This document shows, in pieces, positions 1-9,280 of a stretch of 64,000 nucleotides of DNA. The notes below the pieces were generated by a model that did no database searches, had not been told where the DNA came from, and saw only the letters and a program-made list of their open reading frames with translations. Source of the DNA: Ruminococcus sp. YRD2003. Its GTDB lineage: Bacteria > Bacillota > Clostridia > Oscillospirales > Ruminococcaceae. The DNA lies in the NCBI GenBank assembly GCA_900109435.1, contig FNZT01000011.1, forward strand, positions 1 through 64,000. The letters are read 5' to 3'. The first letter of the stretch is position 1. Every line of letters starts with the position of its first letter. A program made the translations under genes and the position numbers.

Positions 1-783
1 ATGAAGTCTCTCGATTCGCTCACCTTCAAGGCAGGCGAGACCTACAGCTTCAGCGTAGCAGCGAGCGGCTCGGGCAATATGATGCTCTCGCTCCAGTACA
101 CGGACGCATCGGGCGAGACCAAGTACGACCACATCGCCAACGGAGTATCCGACGGCAACTACGTACAGCTTGCAAACGCAAACTACAAACTTCCCGATGG
201 CTCGGGATATATCCTCTATGTTGAGACAGAGGATGGCACTTCCAACTTCACTATCGACGAAGCAATCGTCGCTAAGGCAGGCACTCAGATAGACGGTCCC
301 AAGCCCGTAACCACCACAACTACAACAACTACCACCACAACGACAACAACAACCACCACTACCACCACTACAACAGAAGAGACAACAACAACAACTACTA
401 CAGAAGAGACAACAACAACCACTACAACCACAACAGAAGAAACAACTACAACAACTCCCACCACAACGGAAGAAACAACTACAACAACTCCCACCACAAC
501 GGAAGAGGAAACTACTACCACCACAGCAACAGAGACAACAACAACTGCTGCTCCTTCGTACAACACAGTCTACGGCGACGCCAACAAGGACGGCAGGGTC
601 TCGGTAGCTGACGCAGTCGCTATCCTCCAGTACGTTGCAAACAAGGACAAGTACGGTCTCGACGAACAGGCTCTCGACAATGCCGATGTATATAACAGAG
701 GCGACGGCGTTACAGCAAGAGATGCGCTTTCAATACAGAGACTCGACGCAGGCGCAATCAGCAAGCTCCCCGAGGAACAGTGA
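1..783 (+). CDS. Dockerin-bearing cellulosomal protein, C-terminal part (CBM22-like module, Thr-rich linker, dockerin I)
   Basis: The reading frame is open at the window edge. The first ATG is probably an internal Met, because the N-terminal half of the binding module is missing. Residues about 1-95 resemble the end of a CBM22/CBM4_9-type carbohydrate-binding module (FKAGETYSF, WVKL-like YVQL, LYVE, FTIDEAIV). Residues about 103-182 are an almost pure Thr/Glu linker. Residues about 190-255 are a type I dockerin with two calcium-binding repeats (DANKDGRVSVADAV and DVYNRGDGVTARDAL). Dockerins plug enzymes into scaffoldin cohesins outside the cell. CBM22 modules usually accompany xylanases, so an upstream xylan-active catalytic domain is a reasonable guess. 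It is followed by a strong terminator. The dockerin assignment is confident; the CBM family is less so. Confidence 0.88.
   Translation: MKSLDSLTFKAGETYSFSVAASGSGNMMLSLQYTDASGETKYDHIANGVSDGNYVQLANANYKLPDGSGYILYVETEDGTSNFTIDEAIVAKAGTQIDGPKPVTTTTTTTTTTTTTTTTTTTTTTEETTTTTTTEETTTTTTTTTEETTTTTPTTTEETTTTTPTTTEEETTTTTATETTTTAAPSYNTVYGDANKDGRVSVADAVAILQYVANKDKYGLDEQALDNADVYNRGDGVTARDALSIQRLDAGAISKLPEEQ
310..546 (+). repeat. ACN-type trinucleotide repeat tract coding the Thr/Glu linker
   Basis: Almost every codon here is ACA/ACC/ACT, interrupted by GAA/GAG pairs. A longer period also repeats (the unit encoding ETTTTTPTTTE occurs twice). Such tracts encode flexible, often O-glycosylated linkers in cellulosomal proteins and are prone to length change. 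The reverse strand gives a spurious poly-Val frame. Confidence 0.8.
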
Positions 784-883
784 GAGCGGCGCAAGGTGAT
801 ACATCATGGAATCACTCCCCCACTTCTTCCGCGAGGGTACATGATGTACTCACACTGACACGAAATATACGGCTTTATCCCAA

Positions 884-921
884 AGAGCTGAGAGGGTCCC
901 TTGCGGGCTCTCTCAGCTTTT
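884..921 (+). terminator. Rho-independent terminator of the dockerin gene
   Basis: A perfect 9-bp stem, AGCTGAGAG (886-894) pairing with CTCTCAGCT (910-918), is followed by a short T run. Confidence 0.8.
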
Positions 922-973
922 GTCATACACCGCCGCAGAGAACGGACAAACGCAAGAAAATCGTCCGTACATA

Positions 974-1002
974 TTGCTATTTTTTTATGAACATGGTATA
1001 AT
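974..1002 (+). promoter_or_regulatory. Promoter of the permease/GAF-ABC pair
   Basis: TTGCTA (974-979), 17 bp, TATAAT (997-1002), about 60 bp ahead of the permease start. It lies just after the dockerin terminator, so the two genes are separate units. Confidence 0.7.
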
Positions 1003-1060
1003 GATTGTGTATAGTCAACGCAAAAAATCGGAATGTAAAACAGATATCAGGTGCAGAGCT

Positions 1061-4000
1061 ATGAAAAAAACACAGTTCAAGGATTCCGTACGGAACATCA
1101 AAAAGCATTTTATCTCATATTTTTCGGTCGTTGCGCTCTCAGCGCTCGCCGCATCGTCCTACCTCGGCTTCAGCTGCACGTCGGACGCCATTGTCCGCAG
1201 CAGCAGCAGCTACTATAACGGCACTAATTTCCGTGACGCCGAGATAGACTCTCCCCTTCTCATCACCGAAGAAGACCTGACCGCTATCCGCGCCGTTGAA
1301 GGCGTAAAAGCGGCTGAGGGCGTATATCAGACGAGCGGACGGCTTGTTAACGGCGAACTATTTGTCAATGCGGACATCATCTCGCTCACAGAGGGCATCA
1401 ACACCCTGCAAATACTGGAGGGAAGGCTTCCCGAGAGCGAGACCGAGTGCGTCGTGGAGACTGCTTTTATGAAGGAGCTCTCGCTCAGCATCGGCGACAC
1501 CGTCAGCATACAGGGCGCAAACGGCGAAACTCCCGAATATCTGAAGGGCAGCGACTACGTTATCACAGGCAGGGTCAGCCACCCCGACCACGGCTGCGGA
1601 AAGCTCAGCGTCCCTGGGGAGCGAAACGTCATCGTCCTGCCGTCAGCATTCGACGCAGAAAAGCTTGAAAACTGCTATATGAAAGCGGTCATCGACGTTG
1701 AGGCAGCCGCCGAAGGCAGCCGTTTCGACAAGGCATACCTGCTGTCGGCTGAAGAAACGGTCAACCGCCTGAAAGCGCTTGCTCCCGAGCGCGAGGAAAA
1801 ACGTTTCAACGAAATACGTTCAAGCATACAAGAGGATATAGACAGCGGTCAGAAGAAGCTCGATGCAGCGGACGCCGAGATCGCAAATACCGAAAAGGAG
1901 CTCAGCGACGGCAGAGCGCAGGCAGAGGCATCAAAGCTCGAACTTGACAGCCTGCTGGAAAAGCTCGGAGCAGACGAAGAAAAGCTCGAAGCCTCCAAGA
2001 AGGAGCTCGACGCCGCCAAGACAGCGCTCAACGACGAGAAAGCCGCTCTGGACAAATCCGACTCAGCTCTCAAGAGGACGAGGCAGGAGCTCGCAACGGG
2101 CTATCGTCAGATAGAGCTTGCAAAGGACGACGTGCGCTACGAGATATATCTGGCTGTACTGGAGAGCATCGGCGAGCCTGCCAACGGTCTTGACTGGCGC
2201 ACGGGCACATACACCATCGACCCCGACAACGAGAGCGCATCAGCTCTCAATTTCTCCATAGTAGAGGACCTCACGGTCAGTTTGGACCTTTCTTTGCGCG
2301 AGACCGCAGAAGAGGTCGTATACGAAGTTTTCGACGAGACAGGCGAGACCGAGCTGAAGCGCAGGCTCAGCGACGACGACCCGCTCAGAAAGCTCTCGGG
2401 GTCGGCAGCAAGGGAATACATCACGGACAGGGTCATCGACGAACTCCGCTCCGATTCGGATGCATACGATTCTCTCGCAGCATCAGCCTCCGATTGGGAC
2501 AAAAATCACCGTACCTACCTTGACGAACGCAAGACGCACCGCAGCGCCCTTGACGAATATGTCAGGCACACACAAGAGTACAGCAAAGCTCAGGAAGAGC
2601 ACAGGAAAGCAAGCGCGGAGCTTGAAAGCGGCAGGACGCAGTATGACGAAGGCATCGAAGGGTACACCGCAGCCCTGACCGAGCTGGAAGAAGGACAGAA
2701 GTCCCTCGAGGTCAAACTCAGGGAGTACGCGGAAGAGGAAGCAAAGCTCAGAAAGGCGCAAAAGACGCTGTCCGAGCAGGGCAAATTCAGCTGGACAGTC
2801 CTCGGCGCGCAGGGAAACGCATCGTACACCCTCATAAGCAGCAACATCGAGAGCACAAAGAAAATGGGCATCATCCTCTCGCTCGTGCTCACACTGCTCG
2901 GAGCAGCGGTCATATACACAGCTCTCGGCAGGATATCCCACAAGCAGCGTCAGCTCATCGGAGCCGCAAAGACTATGGGCATCTCCGACGGTGCAATACT
3001 CGGCAAATACCTTATCTTCGGCATATCCGGCGCTCTTTCGGGCACAGTCCTCGGAGCGGCACTTGCTTATTACTTGTTGCAGGACAAGATAGCCGACATC
3101 TACGGACGCCTTTACGTCTTTGACATCACCGAGAGAGGCTTCCTCCCGACAGCAGCGGCAGCAGCAGCCGCATCATGCATCATCATAAGCGCCGCCGCAG
3201 TATGTGCAGCCTGCCTGCCCCATATCCGCACATCAGCGTCGGCACTCCTGCAAGGCGCTCTCCCCGAAAGGAGCCATAAGCGGGACAAAAGGCAAAAGAC
3301 CTCATCTGTTTACAGGAGCCTCATACTGCGCAATATGTGGGCAGACAGAAAAAGAGCGGCAGTATCGGCAATAGGCATCGCAGGCTGCTGTACGCTGCTT
3401 GTTGCAGGCATGACGGTGCGGTCGGGCGTACTCAGCTCGCTTGACGCTCAGTACAGCAAGATCGAGCTGTACGATATGAGCATATCGTTCGACAACTCGA
3501 ATGAGGGCACCGAGCACAAGATACAGGCGATACTCAACGATTCGGGCGCAGACTGGACCGAGATACAGAGCCGCACGGTGTACTTCGATACTGACGGCAG
3601 GATATCGAATGCAGAGCTCATCTGCGGCGATTTCTCGGAGCTTGAGGACTTCTTCCGCGGGACAGACACATATACGGGCAGAAAGGTCTACGACGAAGGG
3701 AACGGCGTATGGATATCCAACCGTACAGCCGAGACGAACAGCCTCTCTGTCGGAAACGAGATAACACTCTTTGACAGCTCCATGAACAGCACAGCCACAT
3801 ATGTGGCAGGCATATTCGACCTCTACATAGGCAGAGAGATGCTTGTAACGCGTGAGGGCTACAAAACCTTGTTCGGCAAGGAGAGCAGCAATGACACCTT
3901 CCTTGTCAAAGAGGGCAGAGCTGACGTAACAGCGCTTCTGAGGAGGCTCAGAGCCACCGAAGGCGTCGGCAGGATAACCATGAAAGAGGATACACAGAGC

Positions 4001-4414
4001 AAATATGAGAGCTATACCTCCGATGCGGACATCATCGCTCTCATGTTTGCGGCAGCGGCAGGCATAACGGCTTGCTTCATAATGTTCAACATAATGTCGG
4101 TGTACTTTGACAGCAAAAAGGCAGAGCTCACAGCTATGCGGATAAACGGTTTCAGACCGCGCGAGGTCATAGTCTACATCTTATACGAGCCCGTCATCAC
4201 GACGCTCATCGGTATGCTCACAGGGCTTGGCACGGGCTCGCTTCTGGGCTTCTGCATATTAAGGCTGATGGAGACCGATATGCTGCACTTTGACCGCAGC
4301 ATACAGCTTGAAGCATGGAAATGGACGATGCTCGCGGTATTGGTATTCTTAGCGGTCATCTGCATTCTTACGGTGAGGAAAGCACGGAATTTCAAGCTCA
4401 CAGACGCAGCATGA
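1061..4414 (+). CDS. FtsX/MacB-type ABC permease with large extracytoplasmic coiled-coil domain
   Basis: A 1117-aa membrane protein. Start chosen at ATG 1061 (MKKTQFKDSVRNIKKHF), since the open frame further upstream runs through the promoter. There is one membrane helix at about residues 18-40. A long outside region follows, with MacB-like beta parts and two heptad-rich, Glu/Lys/Ala-rich coiled coils (about 245-360 and 520-610). Helices then lie near 630-650, 675-705, 720-745 and 795-815, with a second outside domain and three C-terminal helices after about residue 975. This is the double-FtsX layout of large Clostridial permeases, which normally work with an LolD/MacB-type ATPase and couple ATP use to extracytoplasmic events (lipid or peptide handling, wall hydrolase control). 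The partner gene begins 27 bp downstream but looks unable to hydrolyse ATP. Substrate unknown. Confidence 0.85.
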   Translation: MKKTQFKDSVRNIKKHFISYFSVVALSALAASSYLGFSCTSDAIVRSSSSYYNGTNFRDAEIDSPLLITEEDLTAIRAVEGVKAAEGVYQTSGRLVNGELFVNADIISLTEGINTLQILEGRLPESETECVVETAFMKELSLSIGDTVSIQGANGETPEYLKGSDYVITGRVSHPDHGCGKLSVPGERNVIVLPSAFDAEKLENCYMKAVIDVEAAAEGSRFDKAYLLSAEETVNRLKALAPEREEKRFNEIRSSIQEDIDSGQKKLDAADAEIANTEKELSDGRAQAEASKLELDSLLEKLGADEEKLEASKKELDAAKTALNDEKAALDKSDSALKRTRQELATGYRQIELAKDDVRYEIYLAVLESIGEPANGLDWRTGTYTIDPDNESASALNFSIVEDLTVSLDLSLRETAEEVVYEVFDETGETELKRRLSDDDPLRKLSGSAAREYITDRVIDELRSDSDAYDSLAASASDWDKNHRTYLDERKTHRSALDEYVRHTQEYSKAQEEHRKASAELESGRTQYDEGIEGYTAALTELEEGQKSLEVKLREYAEEEAKLRKAQKTLSEQGKFSWTVLGAQGNASYTLISSNIESTKKMGIILSLVLTLLGAAVIYTALGRISHKQRQLIGAAKTMGISDGAILGKYLIFGISGALSGTVLGAALAYYLLQDKIADIYGRLYVFDITERGFLPTAAAAAAASCIIISAAAVCAACLPHIRTSASALLQGALPERSHKRDKRQKTSSVYRSLILRNMWADRKRAAVSAIGIAGCCTLLVAGMTVRSGVLSSLDAQYSKIELYDMSISFDNSNEGTEHKIQAILNDSGADWTEIQSRTVYFDTDGRISNAELICGDFSELEDFFRGTDTYTGRKVYDEGNGVWISNRTAETNSLSVGNEITLFDSSMNSTATYVAGIFDLYIGREMLVTREGYKTLFGKESSNDTFLVKEGRADVTALLRRLRATEGVGRITMKEDTQSKYESYTSDADIIALMFAAAAGITACFIMFNIMSVYFDSKKAELTAMRINGFRPREVIVYILYEPVITTLIGMLTGLGTGSLLGFCILRLMETDMLHFDRSIQLEAWKWTMLAVLVFLAVICILTVRKARNFKLTDAA

Positions 4415-4441
4415 CAATGAACGGAAAAGAGGATCAAAGCA

Positions 4442-5650
4442 ATGGCAAAACGAAATGCGGCTATAATAGATGCGACCATGCAGATAATGGAGCAGCTCCT
4501 TGAAACGGACGACGTTTACGAGGTACTGTCACACAGTCTGGAGACGATGGTAAAGATAGTTCACTGCGAGGCGGCTGTTGTATGGATAACCGACAGCAGA
4601 CAGGAACGCCTCTATCCCCTGTTCCACAAGGGACCCTCCGACATCACGGGTATAAGCATACAGAACGGCAGCGGCTCCGAGGGGCAGTGCGTGCTGAACG
4701 GCGAGACCGTCATGCACAGCGGAAGCGGCATATCAACGGTATATGACGGCAGCGGCTTCAAGGCAGCATCGGTGATGTGCCTGCCTCTTACAGTACGCAG
4801 CAAGGCATACGGCTGTTTCCAGCTCATCGGCAAGACAGGCGCCGACAGCTTTCAGGAGGACGAGCGTATCATCTGCGAGCGGCTGGCAGCCCTTGCAGCC
4901 ATGTCGATAGATGAATTCAGCTTCGAGTTCAAGCTCCCCGAGACGAAGAAGGCGGTCATCTCGCTGAAAGGCATTACGAAGGAGCACACCTCCGACGCAG
5001 GGAAAGTTCAGCTGCTCAGCGGCATAGACCTTGACATATACGAGAACGAATTCGTAGTCATAACGGACGGCTCGGGCAGCAGCGGCAGTGCGTTGCTGAA
5101 CATCATCGGCGGCATGGAGAGCCCCACAAGCGGCACACTTCTCATTGAAGGCAAGGACCGCTCCAACCTCAGCGACAGGAAGCTCACGCAGCTCAGGCGC
5201 ACGAAGTTCGGCTTTATCTTCCGCACTCCCCGCCTTATGCCCAACCTGACCGCCAAGGAGAACGTCCGCCTTGTCTCCGACCTTCTCCGCGAGCCCATGC
5301 CCGTGAAAACGGCACTTGAAAAGGTGGGTATGCAGCTTCGGGCTGACAACTATCCGTCACAGCTCACGGCAAGCCAGCAGCAGCGCGCAGCCGTAGCCCG
5401 AGCTCTTGTCAAGAACCCGACAGCCATTCTTGCAGACGAGCCTACCGCCGCACTCACCCCCGAAGGCAAGGTCGAGCTGCTTGACGTGATAGAGAAGATA
5501 GTCCGCGACAAGACTACCACCGTGATAATGTCGACGCAGGACGCCGAGATATGCAAAATGGCAGACCGCATAATAAAGATACGCGCGGGCAGGGTCGAGA
5601 GCATCATGACAAATCCCGCCCCTCTCCACGCCGACGAACTCACATGGTAA
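4442..5650 (+). CDS. GAF domain fused to a degenerate LolD/MacB-like ABC ATPase (probable pseudo-ATPase)
   Basis: 402 aa. Residues about 5-155 form a GAF-like sensor domain (VHCEAAVVWITD, EDERIICERLAALAA). Residues about 170-400 align along their length with LolD/MacB ATPases. The key motifs are altered. The P-loop reads DGSGSSGSALLN, with Gly where the Walker A Lys should be. The Q-loop Gln is Arg (GFIFRTPRLMP). The signature is LTASQ instead of LSGGQ. The switch His is Gln (MSTQDAE). Only Walker B with its Glu (AILADEPTAAL) is intact. The frame is otherwise clean, so this looks like selected loss of catalysis rather than decay. Co-transcribed with the permease, it may act as a regulatory subunit that reads a ligand through GAF, possibly pairing with an active ATPase encoded elsewhere. 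That role is inference. Confidence 0.82.
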   Translation: MAKRNAAIIDATMQIMEQLLETDDVYEVLSHSLETMVKIVHCEAAVVWITDSRQERLYPLFHKGPSDITGISIQNGSGSEGQCVLNGETVMHSGSGISTVYDGSGFKAASVMCLPLTVRSKAYGCFQLIGKTGADSFQEDERIICERLAALAAMSIDEFSFEFKLPETKKAVISLKGITKEHTSDAGKVQLLSGIDLDIYENEFVVITDGSGSSGSALLNIIGGMESPTSGTLLIEGKDRSNLSDRKLTQLRRTKFGFIFRTPRLMPNLTAKENVRLVSDLLREPMPVKTALEKVGMQLRADNYPSQLTASQQQRAAVARALVKNPTAILADEPTAALTPEGKVELLDVIEKIVRDKTTTVIMSTQDAEICKMADRIIKIRAGRVESIMTNPAPLHADELTW

Positions 5651-5656
5651 ACAAAG

Positions 5657-5695
5657 AAAGCCATAAAGGAGCAGAGCTTCTTTATGGCTTTTTCG
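5657..5695. terminator. Bidirectional terminator between convergent genes
   Basis: A perfect 12-bp stem, AAAGCCATAAAG (5657-5668) with CTTTATGGCTTT (5680-5691). A T run follows on the plus side and the A/T flank on the other side suits the minus strand. It sits between the GAF-ABC gene and the EAL gene. Confidence 0.8.
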
Positions 5696-5702
5696 CATGA
5701 TA

Positions 5703-8700
5703 TCACGTATAGTTGATAGTGACGGCTCGTTCGAGCTCCTCACCGTTTATCACGAATCTGTGTCTGCCGTTCTTGATAAAGAAATCCTCATCGCGGGCGA
5801 GCGTATCCCTGCCGAGCGCCGACCTCACGACGACCCTCGTATCGGAATCGGTGACCGAGATACGCGAATCATCGCTCTTTCCGCCGAAGGCGAGCGCCTC
5901 CTGACCGATAGCATCTATCTTTATGTGCGAATCCGTGAGATCTATGTCGGTATGACCGTTAAGAGCGCCGAAGCAGGTCGAATCGTCTGCGAACACGCTG
6001 AGCACGATGCTCACCTGCTCGGTAGATATCGCAGCCGACTTTCCGTTCAGCGAACCGATCGCCGCGACCTTCTTGCCGTGGATATTGAAGTTCACTGAGC
6101 TCTTTTCGATATGCAGCTCAGCACAGCCGTCGAGCGAGCCTATGAAGACGCCCGAACTTGTCGAGAAATCGGACTCAATGTGGCAGGTCGTGATCTTCAT
6201 CTCCGTATCGCCCGAAAGCGCACCGATACCCACACACGACTCGGTGTCCACGTCGAATATGAACTCGCCGCGGTTTATGTGTATACCTCCGCCCAGCCCC
6301 GAGCCGATACAGATGCTGTCCTTGCCGCGAGCGCTTATCCGCACAGCGCCGTCCTGCTCGAAAACGAGCTCACCGTGTCTTGAACCGTGTTCGGCGCCTA
6401 TGCCGTAGGTCTCAGCGGCGTTGAGGCTTATGCTGAGCGAACCGTCGCCCTCGGTCACAAGCTTAGCGGATTCGGGCACAAGGATACCCGAATCATGCAG
6501 AGTATTCGAGCCGACGAGCACGAGAGTGACGTTCGAGTTCTCACCGAGCTCTATACACGGACGGTTCTTCACGTTTGAGAAGCAGACGTCCTCGAGGGTG
6601 ATACACCCCTTATAATCAGGCTCGACGAGCAGGTGGATATCTGTTTTCATCTGCGGAGTACCGATGATAGAGATATCCTTGTAGACCATTTCATCGCGCC
6701 CGACAACGATATCGGTACAGCCGTCCTTAGCGAGCTTCGCGAGAGAGACGCGGTTCGTCTTGCCGGCGATGTAGATGCGCTTGTTGTTGCCGTCTACGCG
6801 CTCCTGATAGTACTGTTTTATCTCACTGCGGCATTTCTCGTCTATCTGACCGACAACGTCCGCAGAAGGTCTCGCCGTATAGAAGCCCTGTATCAGGTCA
6901 GCGCCGAGATGTATGACAGTCCGCAGCTCCTCGGCAGTCTCGACGCCCTCCGCGAGAGCCTTGATGCCGTTATCGTGGCAGAAGTCGATTATCTCGCGCA
7001 CGAAGTGCTGCTTCTGGGGATACTCGTGTATATCGCTGAGCAGCGAGCGGTCTATCTTGACGAAATCGGGCATATAGCGCAGCAGGTTGCTGACGTTGGA
7101 ATAGCCCGTACCATAGTCATCGACAGCGATATTGATATGCATTTTCCCGAAATGCTCCTTGAGCACTTCGAGCTCGGAATCCTTGAGCTCCGCCTCCTCG
7201 GTCAGCTCGACCACGACCCTGTCGGCATGAGCGGCAAGGCGGCTTTCGAGCTCGGGAGCGGCATCCTCCCCGACGCTCACTCCTGGGATACTGTTTATGA
7301 AGACGCGGGCGCCGCCGAAACTCTCCTCATTCTTATCAATAAAGCAAAGGACATTGAGGAAGGTCGCCTTTTCGATATCCGAAAGTCTCTCCTGCATGGC
7401 AGCGTACTTGATGATAGAGAGCGGCGAGACCTTGGGCAGAGTCCGCGAGCGCATGAGCGCTTCATAGGCGTAAACGCTGCCGTCAGCGGCACTGACGATA
7501 GGCTGGAAGCAGTAGTCGAGCAGATTCTCGTCGAGTATTCTTGATACGAGCTGATACTGTTCTTTTTCCTCGGGACCGAGGCTCTCGTAGGCGTAGTTTG
7601 CGACCGTGAACTTGCTGCTGTGCAGACGCTCGAGCTGTTCCTGCATCTGTACGAGCATCACGTTTCGCCTGAGCACCTCCAGTCCTCTGCTGACCGAGTT
7701 TATCCAGCGACGGTATGTGTCGTCATAGCTGCGTATCTGACTGCCGTAGCTGACAGCCGCATATCCGAAGCAGTTTTTTTCGTAGAAGAGCGGCGTGAAG
7801 AAATAAGCCACAGGCTCGTCATGCGGCTCAAAGAGCTCAGGCAGCATATCGGCGGTATCGAAGCTCTCTCCGAGACCCGAGATATTATTTTTGCGGTCAG
7901 AGCGGAAGCGTATCGCGTGTATCATCTGCTTGGAGTAGCCGTTATTTCTGAGGCAGAGCCCCTGCCCCGCATTTTTCCACTCGCCCGACAGGCAGAGGTG
8001 GAATTCCTCCGCGCGGAGCTGATACACATAGGAGTACACGGTATCGAGGAACTCCTGCACGGACGACTGTGAGATAAGGCTCTCGTCGAGGGTATTATAG
8101 ACGGAATCGTAGCTTTCCTCCGAGATATCGGTCCCCCATTCGGAACGCCTTATATGGTATTTCGGCATAGTCTCGCAGTGGCAGCCGCAGCTCTCCCCGA
8201 TGAGCAGAGGCGTGCTGAGCTTGAATGACTCGGGCTCCTTGCCGTTCATTCTGTCGGTGAGGAACCTGAAAACGTACTTGCCGAACTCCTCAGCGGGAAT
8301 GAGAGCCGAAGTAATGGGGCTCGGACTTGTCTGTCCCTCAAAGGTCGAATCGAAGCCGACCACGGCGATATCCTCTGGGACGCGGATGCCGCGCTCGCTG
8401 AAAGCCTTGCAGAGCCCTATCGCCATCTGGTCGTTGGCACAGGCGACCGCCTCGGGGAGCTTCTTCCCGTCGGCGAGCAGCTCCTCGGCACAAACACCGC
8501 CGCTCTGATACCAGAAATCGCCGTAGAAGATACGCTCCTCATTCACAGTCAGCCCCGCTTTCGCCATAGCATCGCGGTAAGCCTGCAAGCGCTCCTTCGA
8601 GTGCTTGTGCCATTTTTTTCCCGAGAGGAAAGCGATATCCCTGAACCCGTGTACGTCGATGAGGTGAGTGATGAGGTCAAACACGGCTGAATAGCAGTCA

Positions 8701-9041
8701 GTGCAAACGCTTGGGAAGAGGTCGCTCTCCTTTTCGATAACGACGATAGACTTGTCGAAGATATCCTTGAGGTGCCGCTCGAGGTTTTCCGCGGCATTCT
8801 CGGTCTGGATGCTGTCCTTCAGGATGACAGCGCCGTCGAATCTGCTCGGCTCCATTAGGCAGAAGATGTTCGAGTCGCCCTGCTCGCGCTCGGGAGTATC
8901 CTGGTACTTGCGGTACATTGAGAAAATGCAGACGTCGCAGTTGCCCGCAAAAGCATTTTTAATAAAGCCGCTGATAAAGCGGTTCTGGTATGATTCGTCA
9001 GCTTGTCCGACGAAAAGAGCGATACGTTTTCTGTTGTTCAT
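5703..9041 (-). CDS. LacI-type ligand-binding domain / EAL c-di-GMP phosphodiesterase / beta-helix-like tail fusion
   Basis: 1112 aa, no signal peptide or membrane segment, so cytoplasmic. Start placed at ATG 9041 (MNNRKRIALFVG); an upstream in-frame ATG at 9068 has no ribosome site. Residues about 5-290 are a LacI/PBP1-like sugar-binding fold without a helix-turn-helix (VIEKES..., VACANDQMAIGL, VPEDIAVVGFDS). About 300-490 is a linker region, perhaps GAF-like. About 500-755 is an EAL domain with the catalytic set present: EAL in YEALMR, FINSIPG, VVELTEEAE, DDYGTGYS, VKIDRSLL, AEGVET, IQGFYTARP. From about 765 to the end come short beta-strand repeats with recurring GIG/GALNG/GSLDG turns, as in right-handed beta-helices. 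It probably hydrolyses c-di-GMP in response to a small sugar-like ligand. The function of the tail is unknown. Confidence 0.85.
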   Translation of the reverse strand: MNNRKRIALFVGQADESYQNRFISGFIKNAFAGNCDVCIFSMYRKYQDTPEREQGDSNIFCLMEPSRFDGAVILKDSIQTENAAENLERHLKDIFDKSIVVIEKESDLFPSVCTDCYSAVFDLITHLIDVHGFRDIAFLSGKKWHKHSKERLQAYRDAMAKAGLTVNEERIFYGDFWYQSGGVCAEELLADGKKLPEAVACANDQMAIGLCKAFSERGIRVPEDIAVVGFDSTFEGQTSPSPITSALIPAEEFGKYVFRFLTDRMNGKEPESFKLSTPLLIGESCGCHCETMPKYHIRRSEWGTDISEESYDSVYNTLDESLISQSSVQEFLDTVYSYVYQLRAEEFHLCLSGEWKNAGQGLCLRNNGYSKQMIHAIRFRSDRKNNISGLGESFDTADMLPELFEPHDEPVAYFFTPLFYEKNCFGYAAVSYGSQIRSYDDTYRRWINSVSRGLEVLRRNVMLVQMQEQLERLHSSKFTVANYAYESLGPEEKEQYQLVSRILDENLLDYCFQPIVSAADGSVYAYEALMRSRTLPKVSPLSIIKYAAMQERLSDIEKATFLNVLCFIDKNEESFGGARVFINSIPGVSVGEDAAPELESRLAAHADRVVVELTEEAELKDSELEVLKEHFGKMHINIAVDDYGTGYSNVSNLLRYMPDFVKIDRSLLSDIHEYPQKQHFVREIIDFCHDNGIKALAEGVETAEELRTVIHLGADLIQGFYTARPSADVVGQIDEKCRSEIKQYYQERVDGNNKRIYIAGKTNRVSLAKLAKDGCTDIVVGRDEMVYKDISIIGTPQMKTDIHLLVEPDYKGCITLEDVCFSNVKNRPCIELGENSNVTLVLVGSNTLHDSGILVPESAKLVTEGDGSLSISLNAAETYGIGAEHGSRHGELVFEQDGAVRISARGKDSICIGSGLGGGIHINRGEFIFDVDTESCVGIGALSGDTEMKITTCHIESDFSTSSGVFIGSLDGCAELHIEKSSVNFNIHGKKVAAIGSLNGKSAAISTEQVSIVLSVFADDSTCFGALNGHTDIDLTDSHIKIDAIGQEALAFGGKSDDSRISVTDSDTRVVVRSALGRDTLARDEDFFIKNGRHRFVINGEELERAVTINYT

Positions 9042-9095
9042 GGTGAGATCCACATCCTTTGCGGGCATAGTGTGCGAATAAATCAGTCACCATGT

Positions 9096-9124
9096 ATTAT
9101 ACCACAAAGTTTCCGCGAATTCAA
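9096..9124 (-). promoter_or_regulatory. Promoter of the EAL gene
   Basis: On the minus strand, TTGAAT (9119-9124), 17 bp, TATAAT (9096-9101), with TGG just before the -10. About 55 bp upstream of the chosen start. Confidence 0.75.
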
Positions 9125-9280
9125 GCAAAAAATGTAAAATCTACATAAAAGCCGCATCGGCAGTCATAACGCCGTAACAGCGGTATATTTTTTGTAGATG
9201 CTGCACAGGATTGGGCAAATCGCACAATAACGAGGCAATAATTTTGGCGTTATATGTCTGGTAAATATTGCCGTTTATAG

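Noticed and set aside
285..566. Reverse-strand frame of almost pure Val/Ser
   Set aside because: It is the mirror of the ACN linker repeat; no ribosome site and no real protein pattern.
6633..7544. 303-codon frame antisense to the EAL gene
   Set aside because: Frame shadow of a GC-rich gene; it overlaps catalytic EAL sequence and has no start site or recognisable domain.
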